Source: SKVR01 sp037441525
Lineage (GTDB): Bacteria > Bacteroidota > Bacteroidia > Bacteroidales > UBA7960
Direction: 5' to 3'
DNA: 50,981 nucleotides
NCBI GenBank assembly: GCA_037441525.1
Contig: JBBISA010000030.1
Coordinates: 1 to 50,981 of the forward strand
The notes beneath the pieces are model-generated. The model ran no database searches. It was not told the origin of the DNA and saw only the letters and a list, made by a program, of their open reading frames with translations. Below, one piece after another: positions 23,677 through 32,658 of this stretch (the stretch's first letter is position 1; each line of letters starts with the position of its first letter). The position numbers were made by a program, and so were the translations under genes.

Positions 23677-26060
23677 ATGAAACCCTTTGCAACCATTCTT
23701 TTATTTTCGATGATGATCGGCTCTCTTATGGCGGAAACGGTTATCACGCAGACCATCCGTGGACGGGTTACCGATCGCCAGACGCTGCAATCGCTGCCCG
23801 GTGCCAATATAGTTTTACCGGGTAGTGAGCCGCTGCTGGGCACCTCAACTGATGCAGCAGGTTATTTTGAAATCCACAATGTACCCGTTGGCCGTTTAGA
23901 CATCAGGGTATCATACATTGGTTACAAGGAAGTGTATATATCAGGAATAAACCACCAATCGGGGCGGGAAACGGTACTGGAAATTGCCATGGATGAGTTT
24001 ATAATGACCGGGCAGGAAGTTGTGGTAAAGGCATCTGTCAATAAAACCCAGGCAATAAATCCGCTTACAGCAGTCAGCGCCAGGGGATTTACCATTGAGG
24101 AAACCGAACGTTTTGCCGGTTCGCGCAACGATGTGGCCCGTATGGCGGCCAGCTACGCAGGTGTAGCAGTCAACAGCGACGACCGCAATGATATTGTGGT
24201 GCGTGGAAACAGCCCGGCTGGCCTTTTATGGCGCCTTGAAGGGATAGATATTCCAAGCCCCAACCATTGGGCGGCATTTGGCTCAACAGGCGGGCCTGTA
24301 AGCATACTCAACAATGGCACACTGGCCAACTCCGATTTCATCACCGGAGCATTTCCTGCCGAATATGGTAATGCCACTTCCAGCGTTTTCGACCTGCGCA
24401 TGCGCAATGGCAACGATACCCGCCATGAACAGATGGGGCAAATTGGGTTCAACGGATTTGAACTGGGTGCCGAAGGCCCGGTTTTTAAATCTGCAAAAGG
24501 CTCTTATCTTGTAAACTTTCGCTATAGCACCATGGAAGTGTTTGAAATGGTGGGTATGAACTTCGGCACCACTGGCGTGCCCAAATACAACGATATCTCC
24601 TTCAAAGTTAATATTCCGCAAACCCGCGCAGGGAGTTTTTCGGTTTTCGGACTTGGAGGGCGAAGCAAAATCGCTTTTCTTGACAGCAACCGCAAGGAAG
24701 AAGCCCTTGATTACTACGCTGGCGAAGGCTTCGACGTGATAAACGGTGCCGATATGGGAGCAATAGGGATGAACCATTTATACAGCATTACATCCAATAC
24801 CTTTATTCGTACAACCCTAGCCCTTAGCCATCGCAATATGAGAACGAAGGTTGACAGCCTTATTTCACCGCTCAATTTACCCTTCAGGATATATGGTGGC
24901 GATATGCGCGAAAATCGTTTTTCAGGGGCAGTTTCAATCAACAACCGTTTTAACAGCCGCAACACCCTTAAGGGAGGGATGAACTTCTCGCTCAGACAAC
25001 TGCAGCTTGCCGACAGCGCTTACAGCTACACCTGGAATCGCATCATCAACATTAGAGATACCCAGGGAAATGGGTGGCTGATTCAACCCTACCTGCACTG
25101 GCAACACCGTATCAGCAACGATTTCACATTAAACACCGGACTGCATTACCAGCAGTACCTTGTTAATAATACATGGAACCTTGAGCCCCGCTTTGGGGCA
25201 AGCTACCGTTTTTTGCCCAAACATACACTTAGCTTCGGAGCCGGGCGTCACGTCAATTATTAAGTGAAACAGTTTATTTTACTGAAGCATTTGATGGAAC
25301 AAAATACGTAACTCCCAATAAAAATTTAGGAATGATGAAGAGCAATCATTTTGTGCTAGGTTATGATTGGATTTTCAATTCGAACACCCGCCTGAAATTG
25401 GAAACCTATTGCCAGTGGCTGTTCAATGTGCCGGTTAATGCATCCGAATCAAGCAGTTACTCCATGCTGAACGAAGGAGCCAATTTTGGAGTAGATAACC
25501 CAGATTATCTTATAAACAATGGTGTGGGGCGCAACATTGGCATTGAACTGACCATGGAACGTTTCCTTCATAAAGGGCTTTATTACCTTTTTACGGCAAG
25601 CATGTTCGATGCCAGGTATAAAGGTTCTGACAACATCTGGCGAAACACAGCTTTCAATAACAACTTCATTACCAATATTCTGGCAGGATATGAAATAAAA
25701 ATAGGAAAATCAAACAAAAGAAAAAGTGTATTGGATATCAACGTTAAATCGACCTGGGCAGGTGGACAACGATATGTTCCTTTCCGCACCGTGTGGGATG
25801 ACGATACCCGGCTTTATAACCGCGAATGGCTCAACAACCGTGCTTTTGAAAACCGCCATAAAGACTATTTCCGCACCGATTTCAGCATTGGTTTTAAGAC
25901 TAATACGGGAAAGGTTACCCAGGAATGGATGATTGAGATCACTAACCTTTTCAACACACAGAATATCCACTCCATGGGCTTCGACAAGCGCACCGGCGAC
26001 CAGAAGATGACCCCGCAACTTCCCATGATGGTGATACCACAATGGAGAATAAGGTTTTAA
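23677..26060 (+). pseudogene. TonB-dependent receptor with carboxypeptidase-like N-domain, split by one frameshift
   Basis: An outer-membrane receptor for TonB-driven uptake. The signal peptide is MKPFATILLFSMMIGSLMA. The CarboxypepD-reg-like domain is at about 25-110 (IRGRVTDRQTLQSLPGANIVLPGS, YFEIHNVPVGRLDIRVSYIGY), the plug at about 120-225 (VRGNSPAGLLWRLEGIDIPSPNHW), then the barrel. The first frame stops at 25261-25263 right after SFGAGRHVNY. The barrel continues without a gap one frame back as SETVYFTEAFDGTKYVTPNKN from about 25263 and ends with QWRIRF at 26060, a normal outer-membrane end. Restoring one base gives exactly 795 codons including the stop, so the change is a single-base deletion, or a sequencing error, near 25255-25262. 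No SusD partner follows. Confidence 0.88.
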
Positions 26061-26117
26061 TACAAAAACAACCATTGAGATTTCAGTTTTTGGCCATGCA
26101 TAGAAAACACTCCAGTA

Positions 26118-26681
26118 ATGCCTTCACCAATGAAAAAAGTGACAATTGTAAACGGAAGCCCTAATAACCATTCCCCTGCCCTAAATCAATTACTTACTGA
26201 TCTTTTAATAGAACAGCATAATACCGAATTATCGGTATTCAACCTTGCAGAAATGAACATAAAGCAATGCACCGGTTGCTGGAGCTGTTGGTGGAAAACC
26301 CCCGGATTGTGTGTAATAAAAGATGATGCAGAGCTGGTTATGCGCTCGGTGGTGCAGGCCGATTTGCTGGTGTTTGCATCACCCATTGTGGCAGGATTTA
26401 CCAGCAGTTTGTTAAAAAAAATGCAGGACAGGCTCGTTGCCCTAATCCATCCTTATATTGAACCCCGGATGGGCGAATGTCACCATCGCAAGCGCTATGA
26501 TAATTATCCTGATTTTGCTCTTTTGCTCGATAAAGAGTACAATACGGATGCCGAAGATATTGATATTATCACCATCATCTACAAGCGATTGGCCATAAAC
26601 TTTCATTGTCAGCTAAAGCACACATGGTTTGCAAATACTCATACATCAAAAGAAATAGCCAATGAACTTAGCCATATTTAA
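26118..26681 (+). CDS. Flavodoxin-fold NAD(P)H-dependent reductase (first of an overlapping pair)
   Basis: A 187-residue flavodoxin-like protein. KKVTIVNGSPNNHSPALNQLL is the FMN-phosphate loop. It is followed by MNIKQCTGCWSCWWKTPGLCVIKDD, the cysteine-containing block of iron-sulfur-flavoprotein-like and NADPH-dependent FMN reductases, and LLVFASPIVAGFTSSLLKKMQDR, the flavin-binding region. The start may be the ATG at 26118 or the one at 26130. It overlaps the next gene by 20 bases, so the two are translationally coupled and may act together on one substrate. Confidence 0.8.
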   Translation: MPSPMKKVTIVNGSPNNHSPALNQLLTDLLIEQHNTELSVFNLAEMNIKQCTGCWSCWWKTPGLCVIKDDAELVMRSVVQADLLVFASPIVAGFTSSLLKKMQDRLVALIHPYIEPRMGECHHRKRYDNYPDFALLLDKEYNTDAEDIDIITIIYKRLAINFHCQLKHTWFANTHTSKEIANELSHI

Positions 26682-27333
26682 CGGTTCACCCCGCCGAACC
26701 AAAAGCAACTCAACCATTCTTACCGAACAGTTCCTTCTGGGACTTCGCAGTATTTCGCCACAATGGCGCATAAAAACCGGATATATTGCTGATACGGGCA
26801 GCTGGGATAACAACCTTGAAACCTATGCCCAGGCCGACACTGCCATCATTATTTTTCCATTGTATACCGATTGTATGCCTGGCGTGGTGAAGGAGTTTTT
26901 TGAAGACATCATTTTTCGTGTAAACGGACGGCCAAAAAACCTGGGATTTATTGTTCAGTCAGGCTTTCCGGAGGCCATACATTCTGTGGCAGTCGAGAAA
27001 TACCTGCATAAATTTGCATCACGCGCTGGCTGCAATTATCTTGGTACGGTAATAAAAGGTGCCGTTGAAGGTCTTCAGTTCATGCCCCCCTGGATGACCC
27101 AAAAGTTATTGAACAACTTTAGGAAACTGGGTGAGCACTTCGGAAAAACAGGAACCTTTGACCCCGTTATTGTGAAAAAATTGCGTGGCCCCCTGCGCAT
27201 GTCAAAGATGAAGCTTTGGGGTTTCAAACTATGGTCGAAAACAAATATGGCCAATTTTTACTGGGATTCGAACCTGAAAAAGAACGGTACTTTTGAGAAT
27301 CGATTCGACAGGCCTTATCTGCCCGAACGCTGA
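26662..27333 (+). CDS. Flavodoxin-fold NAD(P)H-dependent reductase (second of the pair)
   Basis: A 223-residue flavodoxin-like protein. MNLAIFNGSPRRTKSNSTILTEQF is the FMN-phosphate loop and IIIFPLYTDCMPGVVKEFFEDI is the second flavin-contact region. Unlike its partner it lacks the CxxCxxC-like block, and its C-terminal third (about 140-223) is a helical basic extension (KLRGPLRMSKMKLWGFKLW). It overlaps the preceding gene by 20 bases. Substrate unknown. The pair lies downstream of the broken TonB receptor on the same strand. Confidence 0.78.
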   Translation: MNLAIFNGSPRRTKSNSTILTEQFLLGLRSISPQWRIKTGYIADTGSWDNNLETYAQADTAIIIFPLYTDCMPGVVKEFFEDIIFRVNGRPKNLGFIVQSGFPEAIHSVAVEKYLHKFASRAGCNYLGTVIKGAVEGLQFMPPWMTQKLLNNFRKLGEHFGKTGTFDPVIVKKLRGPLRMSKMKLWGFKLWSKTNMANFYWDSNLKKNGTFENRFDRPYLPER

Positions 27334-27498
27334 TACTTATGTATCGCTGATTATTTATGATTTCAATTTTAATCCTTAACATCCCTTCTCCTTTTAAAAA
27401 CACTCATCGCTAACTTTCAACGATGAACGCAAAACTCTGAACTTATCAAAACTCTATTATTTAAACTCTTATTTCTGCCTGCTTCCTCATTAAATCGA

Positions 27499-27506
27499 TA
27501 CCTTTG
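27499..27506 (+). promoter_or_regulatory. -7 box that fixes the start of the orphan LytS gene
   Basis: TACCTTTG matches the TAnnTTTG box exactly. It overlaps a TTG at 27504 that opens the longest frame, so translation cannot sensibly begin there. The ATG at 27528 is preferred. Confidence 0.5.
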
Positions 27507-27527
27507 CACGCTTTCAATAAACTGGAA

Positions 27528-28544
27528 ATGAGAAAATACCTTAACGACAAATGGCTGTTGATTATCGGGATTCCGTTTGTGGGTATTATAATGCCATTGG
27601 TATTTCATAAATTCAGTTTCGATTTTTTGTATACTGAGGGCTATCGTAATGCAGTGCTAAGCTTATCGACTACCATAACCATCTGGCTGGTTATCAGGAA
27701 GATAGTTACATACCTATGGAAGAAGTTCCCCTGGGAAAAATACCCCTTTAAACATATCATCTGGGAGTTTTTGCTGGTAACAGTTTCTACACTTATTATT
27801 GGTTACCTGAATTTTATGGTTTACAAATACGCCGGTTTTGTAACCATGCGTGAAGATATCGACACGTCCATTTCCATCTCTATTACACTGGCAATTACAT
27901 ACCTGATCACTTCCATACACGAGGCATGGTTTTTTTATACTCAGTGGAACATAAATCTTGTAAAAGCGCAAATGCTCGAAAAAGAGAATGTCCTTTCACA
28001 GTACGAAACCTTAAAAACCCAGGTTAATCCGCACTTTCTATTCAATACATTAAACACCCTTACCACACTCATCGAAGAAGATCCGAAAAAAGCAGTAGGG
28101 TTTGTAGAAAAAACATCCGACTTCCTTCGAAGTATTCTGAGCCTGAAGGACCTTGAAATGATTTCGCTGGAACATGAAAAGTGCATTATAGAAACTTTTT
28201 GCGGCTTACAAAAGGAACGCTTTAGTGAAAACCTGAAGCTGGAAGTAAGACTATCGGCCGAAAGCCTTAAAAAAAACGTTCCGCCTTTGGCTGTGCAGAT
28301 GCTTATCGAAAATGCCATTAAACACAATATTATTTCTTCCGACCATCCGCTAAGTGTTATGGTAAGCGACTGCGATGCAAGCATGATCTGCGTTAGCAAC
28401 AATCTGCAGGTAAAGAAGGAAAAATCTCCATCGAGCGGGATTGGCCTTGAAAATATCAGGAACCGCTATTCGTTGCTATCTGGGGCGAATATAGAAGTAA
28501 ATGTTACTGACACCTGTTTTGAAGTAAAACTGCCATTGCTGTAA
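27528..28544 (+). CDS. LytS-type sensor histidine kinase (orphan)
   Basis: A membrane sensor kinase of about 338 residues. The first 150 residues hold about four membrane spans. Then comes the His_kinase (LytS/YehU) block LKTQVNPHFLFNTLNTLTTLI with the phospho-acceptor His169 (counting from 27528). The ATPase end has QMLIENAIKHN (N box) and SSGIGLENIRNRY (G box). Kinases of this type normally phosphorylate a LytTR regulator encoded next to them. None is adjacent: the next gene runs the other way 13 bases later. A complete kinase/LytTR pair lies 9 kb downstream. Confidence 0.85.
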   Translation: MRKYLNDKWLLIIGIPFVGIIMPLVFHKFSFDFLYTEGYRNAVLSLSTTITIWLVIRKIVTYLWKKFPWEKYPFKHIIWEFLLVTVSTLIIGYLNFMVYKYAGFVTMREDIDTSISISITLAITYLITSIHEAWFFYTQWNINLVKAQMLEKENVLSQYETLKTQVNPHFLFNTLNTLTTLIEEDPKKAVGFVEKTSDFLRSILSLKDLEMISLEHEKCIIETFCGLQKERFSENLKLEVRLSAESLKKNVPPLAVQMLIENAIKHNIISSDHPLSVMVSDCDASMICVSNNLQVKKEKSPSSGIGLENIRNRYSLLSGANIEVNVTDTCFEVKLPLL

Positions 28545-28556
28545 AAGAAAGGTCTT

Positions 28557-29624
28557 CTACTTTTTTTTAGTATATGTCTTAAGCCTTTCATGATGGCAAA
28601 CCAGGGGCGTTTCTTTCGTCCCATGCCAGTTATGAGCGCCACTGCCCAGACAGTCGGTATAATGGCTGCAATGGGCACATGCCCCTTTTTTGGTCCACTC
28701 ACGGCGGCGGTAAGGTTCGAAACGGTTTTGCCATACATCAAAAAAGTTATCCTTGTAAATATTTCCCTGGGCAAAGGAATGATCGTTGTTCGGGCATGCC
28801 GAAATTGAGCCATCAGCCAGAATTGAACCAATATTGATACCGGCACGGCAGAAAAAGCGGCTCCCCCTCACTGAAGTTTCATAATGTCCCACATAACCTT
28901 CACAGCTAAACTTCACATCGACCGAACTAACAGCGCGGTGCTCAGCAATAAACTCCATCAGATGCCCAAATTCATCTTCATTTAATTTCAAATCAGGATT
29001 GTTTACCGCCCTGCCCACCGGAATCACAGTAAATAGTCTCCAGGCTTTTACCCCCTTGGTATACAGGTAGTGCAACATAGGCGATAGTTCGTTTATATTG
29101 CGGCGGTTTACACACGTAACCACATCGAAGTTGAGTCGTGGAGAAGAGGCGGCAATGCTTAACGCATTATCAACAGTTTTGAAACTGTTCTGGTTATTTC
29201 TAAGCCAGTTATGAGAAGCTTCAAAACCATCGAGGCTGATGGTAAGGGCTCCCAACCCGGCATTCAGCAAAGAGTTGTGCCTTGCAGGGGTATACAAATG
29301 CCCATTGGTTACCAACGACCATCGCATACCGCGTTTGCGTATCTGCCTCCCGATTTCTTCCAGATCATTGCGCAACAGAGGCTCTCCACCCGTTAATACA
29401 ACCATAAAATCTTTAGCTGGATTTTTTATGGTATCGAGGGCTTTAAGAAAATCAGGGGCAGGCATATCAGGCTTGGAGCCGTTCTTAGAACAATCGCTGC
29501 CACAATGCAAACAATCGAGATTGCATCGAGTGGTACACTCCCAAAAAAGGTAGTTCAGCTCATGAAGTCTGGTTTCGGCTTCTCTGAATTGGCGGAATAA
29601 AAACTTTCTGTATCTCGAAAACAT
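28557..29624 (-). CDS. Radical SAM/SPASM enzyme paired with a lipoprotein (TIGR04133-like)
   Basis: A 355-residue radical SAM enzyme. The cluster motif is CNLDCLHC (Cys34, Cys38, Cys41), then VVLTGGEPLLRNDLEEIG and LTISLDGFEASHNWLR. The C-terminal SPASM region carries extra cysteines (SACPNND, GACAHCSHYTDCLG, CHHERL) for one or two auxiliary clusters. SPASM enzymes usually modify peptides or proteins. The start codon follows directly on the stop of the upstream lipoprotein gene with no base between them. This arrangement matches a Bacteroidetes family pair I recall as radical SAM with associated putative lipoprotein. The lipoprotein is the likely substrate or partner; that is inference. Confidence 0.85.
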   Translation of the reverse strand: MFSRYRKFLFRQFREAETRLHELNYLFWECTTRCNLDCLHCGSDCSKNGSKPDMPAPDFLKALDTIKNPAKDFMVVLTGGEPLLRNDLEEIGRQIRKRGMRWSLVTNGHLYTPARHNSLLNAGLGALTISLDGFEASHNWLRNNQNSFKTVDNALSIAASSPRLNFDVVTCVNRRNINELSPMLHYLYTKGVKAWRLFTVIPVGRAVNNPDLKLNEDEFGHLMEFIAEHRAVSSVDVKFSCEGYVGHYETSVRGSRFFCRAGINIGSILADGSISACPNNDHSFAQGNIYKDNFFDVWQNRFEPYRRREWTKKGACAHCSHYTDCLGSGAHNWHGTKETPLVCHHERLKTYTKKK

Positions 29625-29993
29625 TTATCTTTTTTCTAAATTAACATTTAAAGTAAGTTTGTCGGTACCCATATCTCTCACCAGGGTATCTTTACTGAAA
29701 AAACTGGCGTTCTCCGTTCCGTCAACATCCTCGAACCTTATCTTTTCATTTTCGAAAAGGGAGGTATAAAACGAAAACTGTCCGTTTTCATCCGTTAACT
29801 GAAATTGCTTTGTCCTGTCAACCATCACCCTTATTCCCTTAATTGGGTGGCCTGTTTCCGATGATTTCACATGCCCCTCGAGCAGCGCATCAAGGGCAAA
29901 ATCCTGGGGTGTGCCATAACAAGCCTGAAAAACAAACAAAGCGGATGTAAGACTCAATCCTCCCAGTATTTTTCTAATCCATTTTGATAACAT
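29625..29993 (-). CDS. Small lipoprotein associated with radical SAM enzyme
   Basis: A 122-residue protein with a lipoprotein signal peptide ending FQACYGTP (lipid-modified Cys25). The mature part is one small beta-sandwich like a carboxypeptidase-regulatory domain: LLEGHVKSSETGHPIKGIRVMV, then FQLTDENGQFSFYT. The CYGTP sequence right at the lipidation site is the recognisable feature of lipoproteins linked to SPASM radical SAM genes in Bacteroidota. Its stop abuts the radical SAM start, so the two are certainly co-transcribed. Which residue might be modified is unknown; there is no other Cys in the mature protein. Confidence 0.8.
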   Translation of the reverse strand: MLSKWIRKILGGLSLTSALFVFQACYGTPQDFALDALLEGHVKSSETGHPIKGIRVMVDRTKQFQLTDENGQFSFYTSLFENEKIRFEDVDGTENASFFSKDTLVRDMGTDKLTLNVNLEKR

Positions 29994-30178
29994 ATCTTTA
30001 CATATAGTGTATTCAACCGGGTTTCAACAAAGCATCTAAGATGCCTGGTAATCGGGACGTCAAATATATGTAAATTTCAAGATAATTTCTTGTTTAAGGC
30101 AATCGCTTTAAAAGCTGAGTAAAATTGCCATGTTGATTCTTAATGGTTGAAGATTCAGGGTCAATTTCCGTTTATATT

Positions 30179-30200
30179 AATAGTTTTGTACAAAACTATT
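30179..30200. promoter_or_regulatory. Perfect 22-bp palindrome overlapping a -7 box
   Basis: AATAGTTTTGT followed immediately by its reverse complement ACAAAACTATT, with no spacer. Bases 30181-30188 (TAGTTTTG) also fit the -7 consensus, and the ATG of the next gene is at 30214. This is a likely operator for a dimeric regulator, placed to block polymerase, or a site read by a regulator of the gene. Confidence 0.55.
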
Positions 30201-30213
30201 TTCCACCATTGCT

Positions 30214-30909
30214 ATGAAATACATTTTATCTGCACTTCTCGCACTTTTTCTGCATGCATCGCTCCTTTCGCAAAACACTACTCATGTGGGGGTTATGGTA
30301 ATAATTGAAGACAGTATAACCCACCATTTTACAGGTAGCTCTGCCGCCGGCAATTTCGTGCACAAATACCCGGCAACCACAAATTATCAGTTTTTTGCCA
30401 CCGATACAGCATTGGTTTTGCTCAAGCAATCCTTCCCCAAATGGGACTTCTGCACCATCGATTTCGAAAATTTCCTGATGTATGAAAAGAACCGCATTGA
30501 ACTTCGGGCACCTGCCTTCAGAGATTTCAGGGAGAGCTGGTTTAATGAGTTAAAAGAGAAGTATAAAGTGGATGCAATACTGGTGATCAGGAATTCCACC
30601 AATTTTACCGATGGCATACACTGGAGCAATACAAACCTGATGGGATATGGGATTTACAACGGGCAAACCCGGTTACTCAACAATGTTTACATACAGCTTG
30701 AGTTTTTATTCTTCGAGAGCGGACGCCCCTTAACCCTTATTCCCGGACCCATCTACAAAAGAGATCGCAGTTTTCCACGAAACGAAAAAAAAGAGAAGAC
30801 ATTTACAGAAACCGACCTAATTATGATTGAGACACCCCTGAAAGAGCTGATCGTAAACCAAATAGAAGCAGCCATGCGAGATCAGAATTTTTTGCGGGGG
30901 CTGAGGTAG
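30214..30909 (+). CDS. Secreted protein of unknown function
   Basis: A 231-residue protein with a signal peptide (MKYILSALLALFLHASLLSQ). The mature part is mixed alpha/beta. VGVMVIIEDSITHHFTGSSAAG comes near the start, KYKVDAILVIRNSTNF in the middle and VYIQLEFLFFESGRPLTLI later. The strand/turn pattern around 115-125 (VDAILVIR) recalls periplasmic domains that sense or bind, but no family is recognised. It is a single gene behind the 22-bp palindrome, so its expression is probably controlled. Confidence 0.7.
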   Translation: MKYILSALLALFLHASLLSQNTTHVGVMVIIEDSITHHFTGSSAAGNFVHKYPATTNYQFFATDTALVLLKQSFPKWDFCTIDFENFLMYEKNRIELRAPAFRDFRESWFNELKEKYKVDAILVIRNSTNFTDGIHWSNTNLMGYGIYNGQTRLLNNVYIQLEFLFFESGRPLTLIPGPIYKRDRSFPRNEKKEKTFTETDLIMIETPLKELIVNQIEAAMRDQNFLRGLR

Positions 30910-31307
30910 GATGAAAGCTCATGCAATGGTTCTTCAATGGGCATCAGAACACAAAGAAGATTTGCTTTAGAACTGGGAAAAAGCAAAAATACCAGAACCC
31001 CTTTATAAAATTGAACCACTAAAATAAACATCATGAACCAGTAATTGAAATTAAAGTATTGGAAAACTTTGACATCTGGATTTAATTCAATGATGGCGAA
31101 CAAAAAACAAAAAATGTAAAACCCTTTTTAGGCAAGGGCTTTACATCTGAACTTTTGGGTTAAAATAATTTCCGCAAAGTCACCATTGACCAGAGTGGTG
31201 GAATTGCGCGGGAAAACGGATATGATTTTTGTCCAAATTTCCTAAAGGAATTGCAAAATGAAACCCAATTTGCCTGAAATCGGCACCATTTGACTTAAAT
31301 CAGATCA
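30910..31307. other. Intergenic region without gene
   Basis: About 400 bases between the unknown secreted protein gene and panE. It contains only the minus-strand hairpin at 31115-31145. No credible reading frame. Confidence 0.5.
31103..31145 (-). terminator. Intrinsic terminator downstream of panE
   Basis: On the minus strand a 12-bp stem (TGTAAAGCCCTT at 31145-31134 with its partner at 31126-31115, one mismatch), a 7-base loop, then ATTTTTTGTTTTTTG. It lies about 160 bases beyond the panE stop. Confidence 0.6.
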
Positions 31308-32231
31308 CTACTCCTGTCTTGCCCTTATCTCCCCCGGCAAAATGCAATTAAACACAAACCGGTTTACCGACGTGGGAATGCCGTATTTTTCGCCCAGTTT
31401 TACCACGGTGCCGTTCTGATAATGAATTTCGGATGGTTTCTTTTCCCACACATCGCGGGTAAGTGATGATGTGGAATCGTATGGGAATGAATCGATGAAG
31501 GAAACGGTTTTGTCAACAAAAGTGGGTTCGATGTTGATGTTCATAGCCTGAGATAGGGCATAGATTTCGTTGAGCAGGTCGATCATCATTTGCCGGGTTT
31601 CTGGTATCTCGCGCAACTGGCCATAGGTGGTGTTAGTTACTGCAATTAACCCACTTACACAAATGGCAATGAATTTCTTCCATAATTCGGCATCCATATC
31701 GGGCGATATCTGGCTGTTGAAACCAGCCCGGTCGAATAGCTCCTTAATCTTATGCAACCTGGGAGTGATTGATTTATCCCTCTCCCCAAAAATAATGATG
31801 GGACTAACCCCGAAATGACTGATTACACCCGGTGCCTCAATTTTGCTGATGATTCGACATAGCCCCGAAACTATATTCTTTGGAGGGATGGCTTCTGAGA
31901 GCTCATCAAAGGCCAGAATACCATTCTGCAATGGAATTACAACAGAATCTTTGCAAAGAATCCCTCTTAGCTCATCCCTGATATCCTTTATCTGCCAGGC
32001 TTTCACGCATACCAGGATTAAATCGGCCGACCCGATACCGGCAATGGTCTCAGATACCTTTACTTTATCCACATGAAAGTCGCCATTCAAACTATATACT
32101 GTTAATCCTTTGGTTGTCAAAGCTTCGGCATGGGCGCCACGGGCCAGAAAAGTAACATCGAGCCCTGCATGCGCCATCTTTCCGCCAAAGTAACCCCCTA
32201 CTCCACCGGTTCCAATAATTGCTGTTTTCAT
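31308..32231 (-). CDS. panE: 2-dehydropantoate 2-reductase (ketopantoate reductase)
   Basis: Reduces ketopantoate to pantoate with NADPH in pantothenate and coenzyme A synthesis. 307 residues. The N-terminal Rossmann fold is KTAIIGTGGVGGYFGGKMAHAG. The catalytic Lys is in ELWKKFIAICVSGLIAVTNTTYGQLRE. The C-terminal substrate region SSLTRDVWEKKPSEIHYQNGTVVKLGEKYGIPTSVN has the usual Ser, Asp and Glu pattern. Paralogues with other 2-keto-acid substrates exist, and no other pan genes are adjacent, so the exact substrate is probable rather than certain. Confidence 0.88.
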   Translation of the reverse strand: MKTAIIGTGGVGGYFGGKMAHAGLDVTFLARGAHAEALTTKGLTVYSLNGDFHVDKVKVSETIAGIGSADLILVCVKAWQIKDIRDELRGILCKDSVVIPLQNGILAFDELSEAIPPKNIVSGLCRIISKIEAPGVISHFGVSPIIIFGERDKSITPRLHKIKELFDRAGFNSQISPDMDAELWKKFIAICVSGLIAVTNTTYGQLREIPETRQMMIDLLNEIYALSQAMNINIEPTFVDKTVSFIDSFPYDSTSSLTRDVWEKKPSEIHYQNGTVVKLGEKYGIPTSVNRFVFNCILPGEIRARQE

Positions 32232-32306
32232 TTCAATCAGGAAAAATTAATAGCTACAAGGCAAAGATAGAGAAGCCAGGGAGTAAAACAAAAAGGATGT
32301 TTAAAT

Positions 32307-32658
32307 TTAGCGAAAGTAAGCCACCACCCCATCATTCACCCTCACCACCCGGCCATCGTTCATTTCTGCCGTTACCATGTAAATGTAGGTTTCGCCGGCC
32401 ACTGCCCGGGAATCGGTGTAAGTGCCTCTGGTGTTCTCTACCCTTGAAAGGAGCGATAGTTCTGCTTCATATTTCTGCCTGTAGATCTGCAGGGTTTTTA
32501 TTCCTTCCTGGCTCCGGGGGTCCATTCCTTGGCTTAAACAGCTTAAACGGGGCACGAACACCATATCGATAAACATTGTACCAGGCTACTAATTTATCAT
32601 CAACATTTGTCCTTATATTATCAGGCCCAAAAGAGGTCGCACCTTTAACCCGGATTGG
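32307..32658 (-). pseudogene. Decayed C-terminal end of a fibronectin-III-like protein gene
   Basis: On the minus strand one frame (32658 to about 32530) reads KGATSFGPDNIRTNVDDK followed by LVAWYNVYRYGVRAPFKLF. The strand pattern then continues in a second frame (to 32307) as GIKTLQIYRQKYEAELSLLS, VENTRGTYTDSRAVAGETYI and YMVTAEMNDGRV. Together they look like the end of two adjacent FN3-type modules (YNVYR...GETYIYMVTA is a typical edge). A frame change near 32520-32550 and the absence of any start or signal region indicate a remnant. It lies beside copy 2 of the dispersed repeat. Confidence 0.5.

Noticed and set aside
25255..25270. Programmed -1 frameshift in the TonB receptor
   Set aside because: No slippery heptamer and no downstream structure is evident, so a plain base loss or sequencing error is more likely.
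28466..28846. 126-codon minus-strand frame at the end of the radical SAM gene
   Set aside because: Overlaps the SPASM domain in a different frame and carries no motif.
30882..31103. 73-codon minus-strand frame beyond the unknown secreted protein
   Set aside because: Hydrophobic but with no promoter, no homology and partly antisense to the preceding gene. The region looks non-coding.
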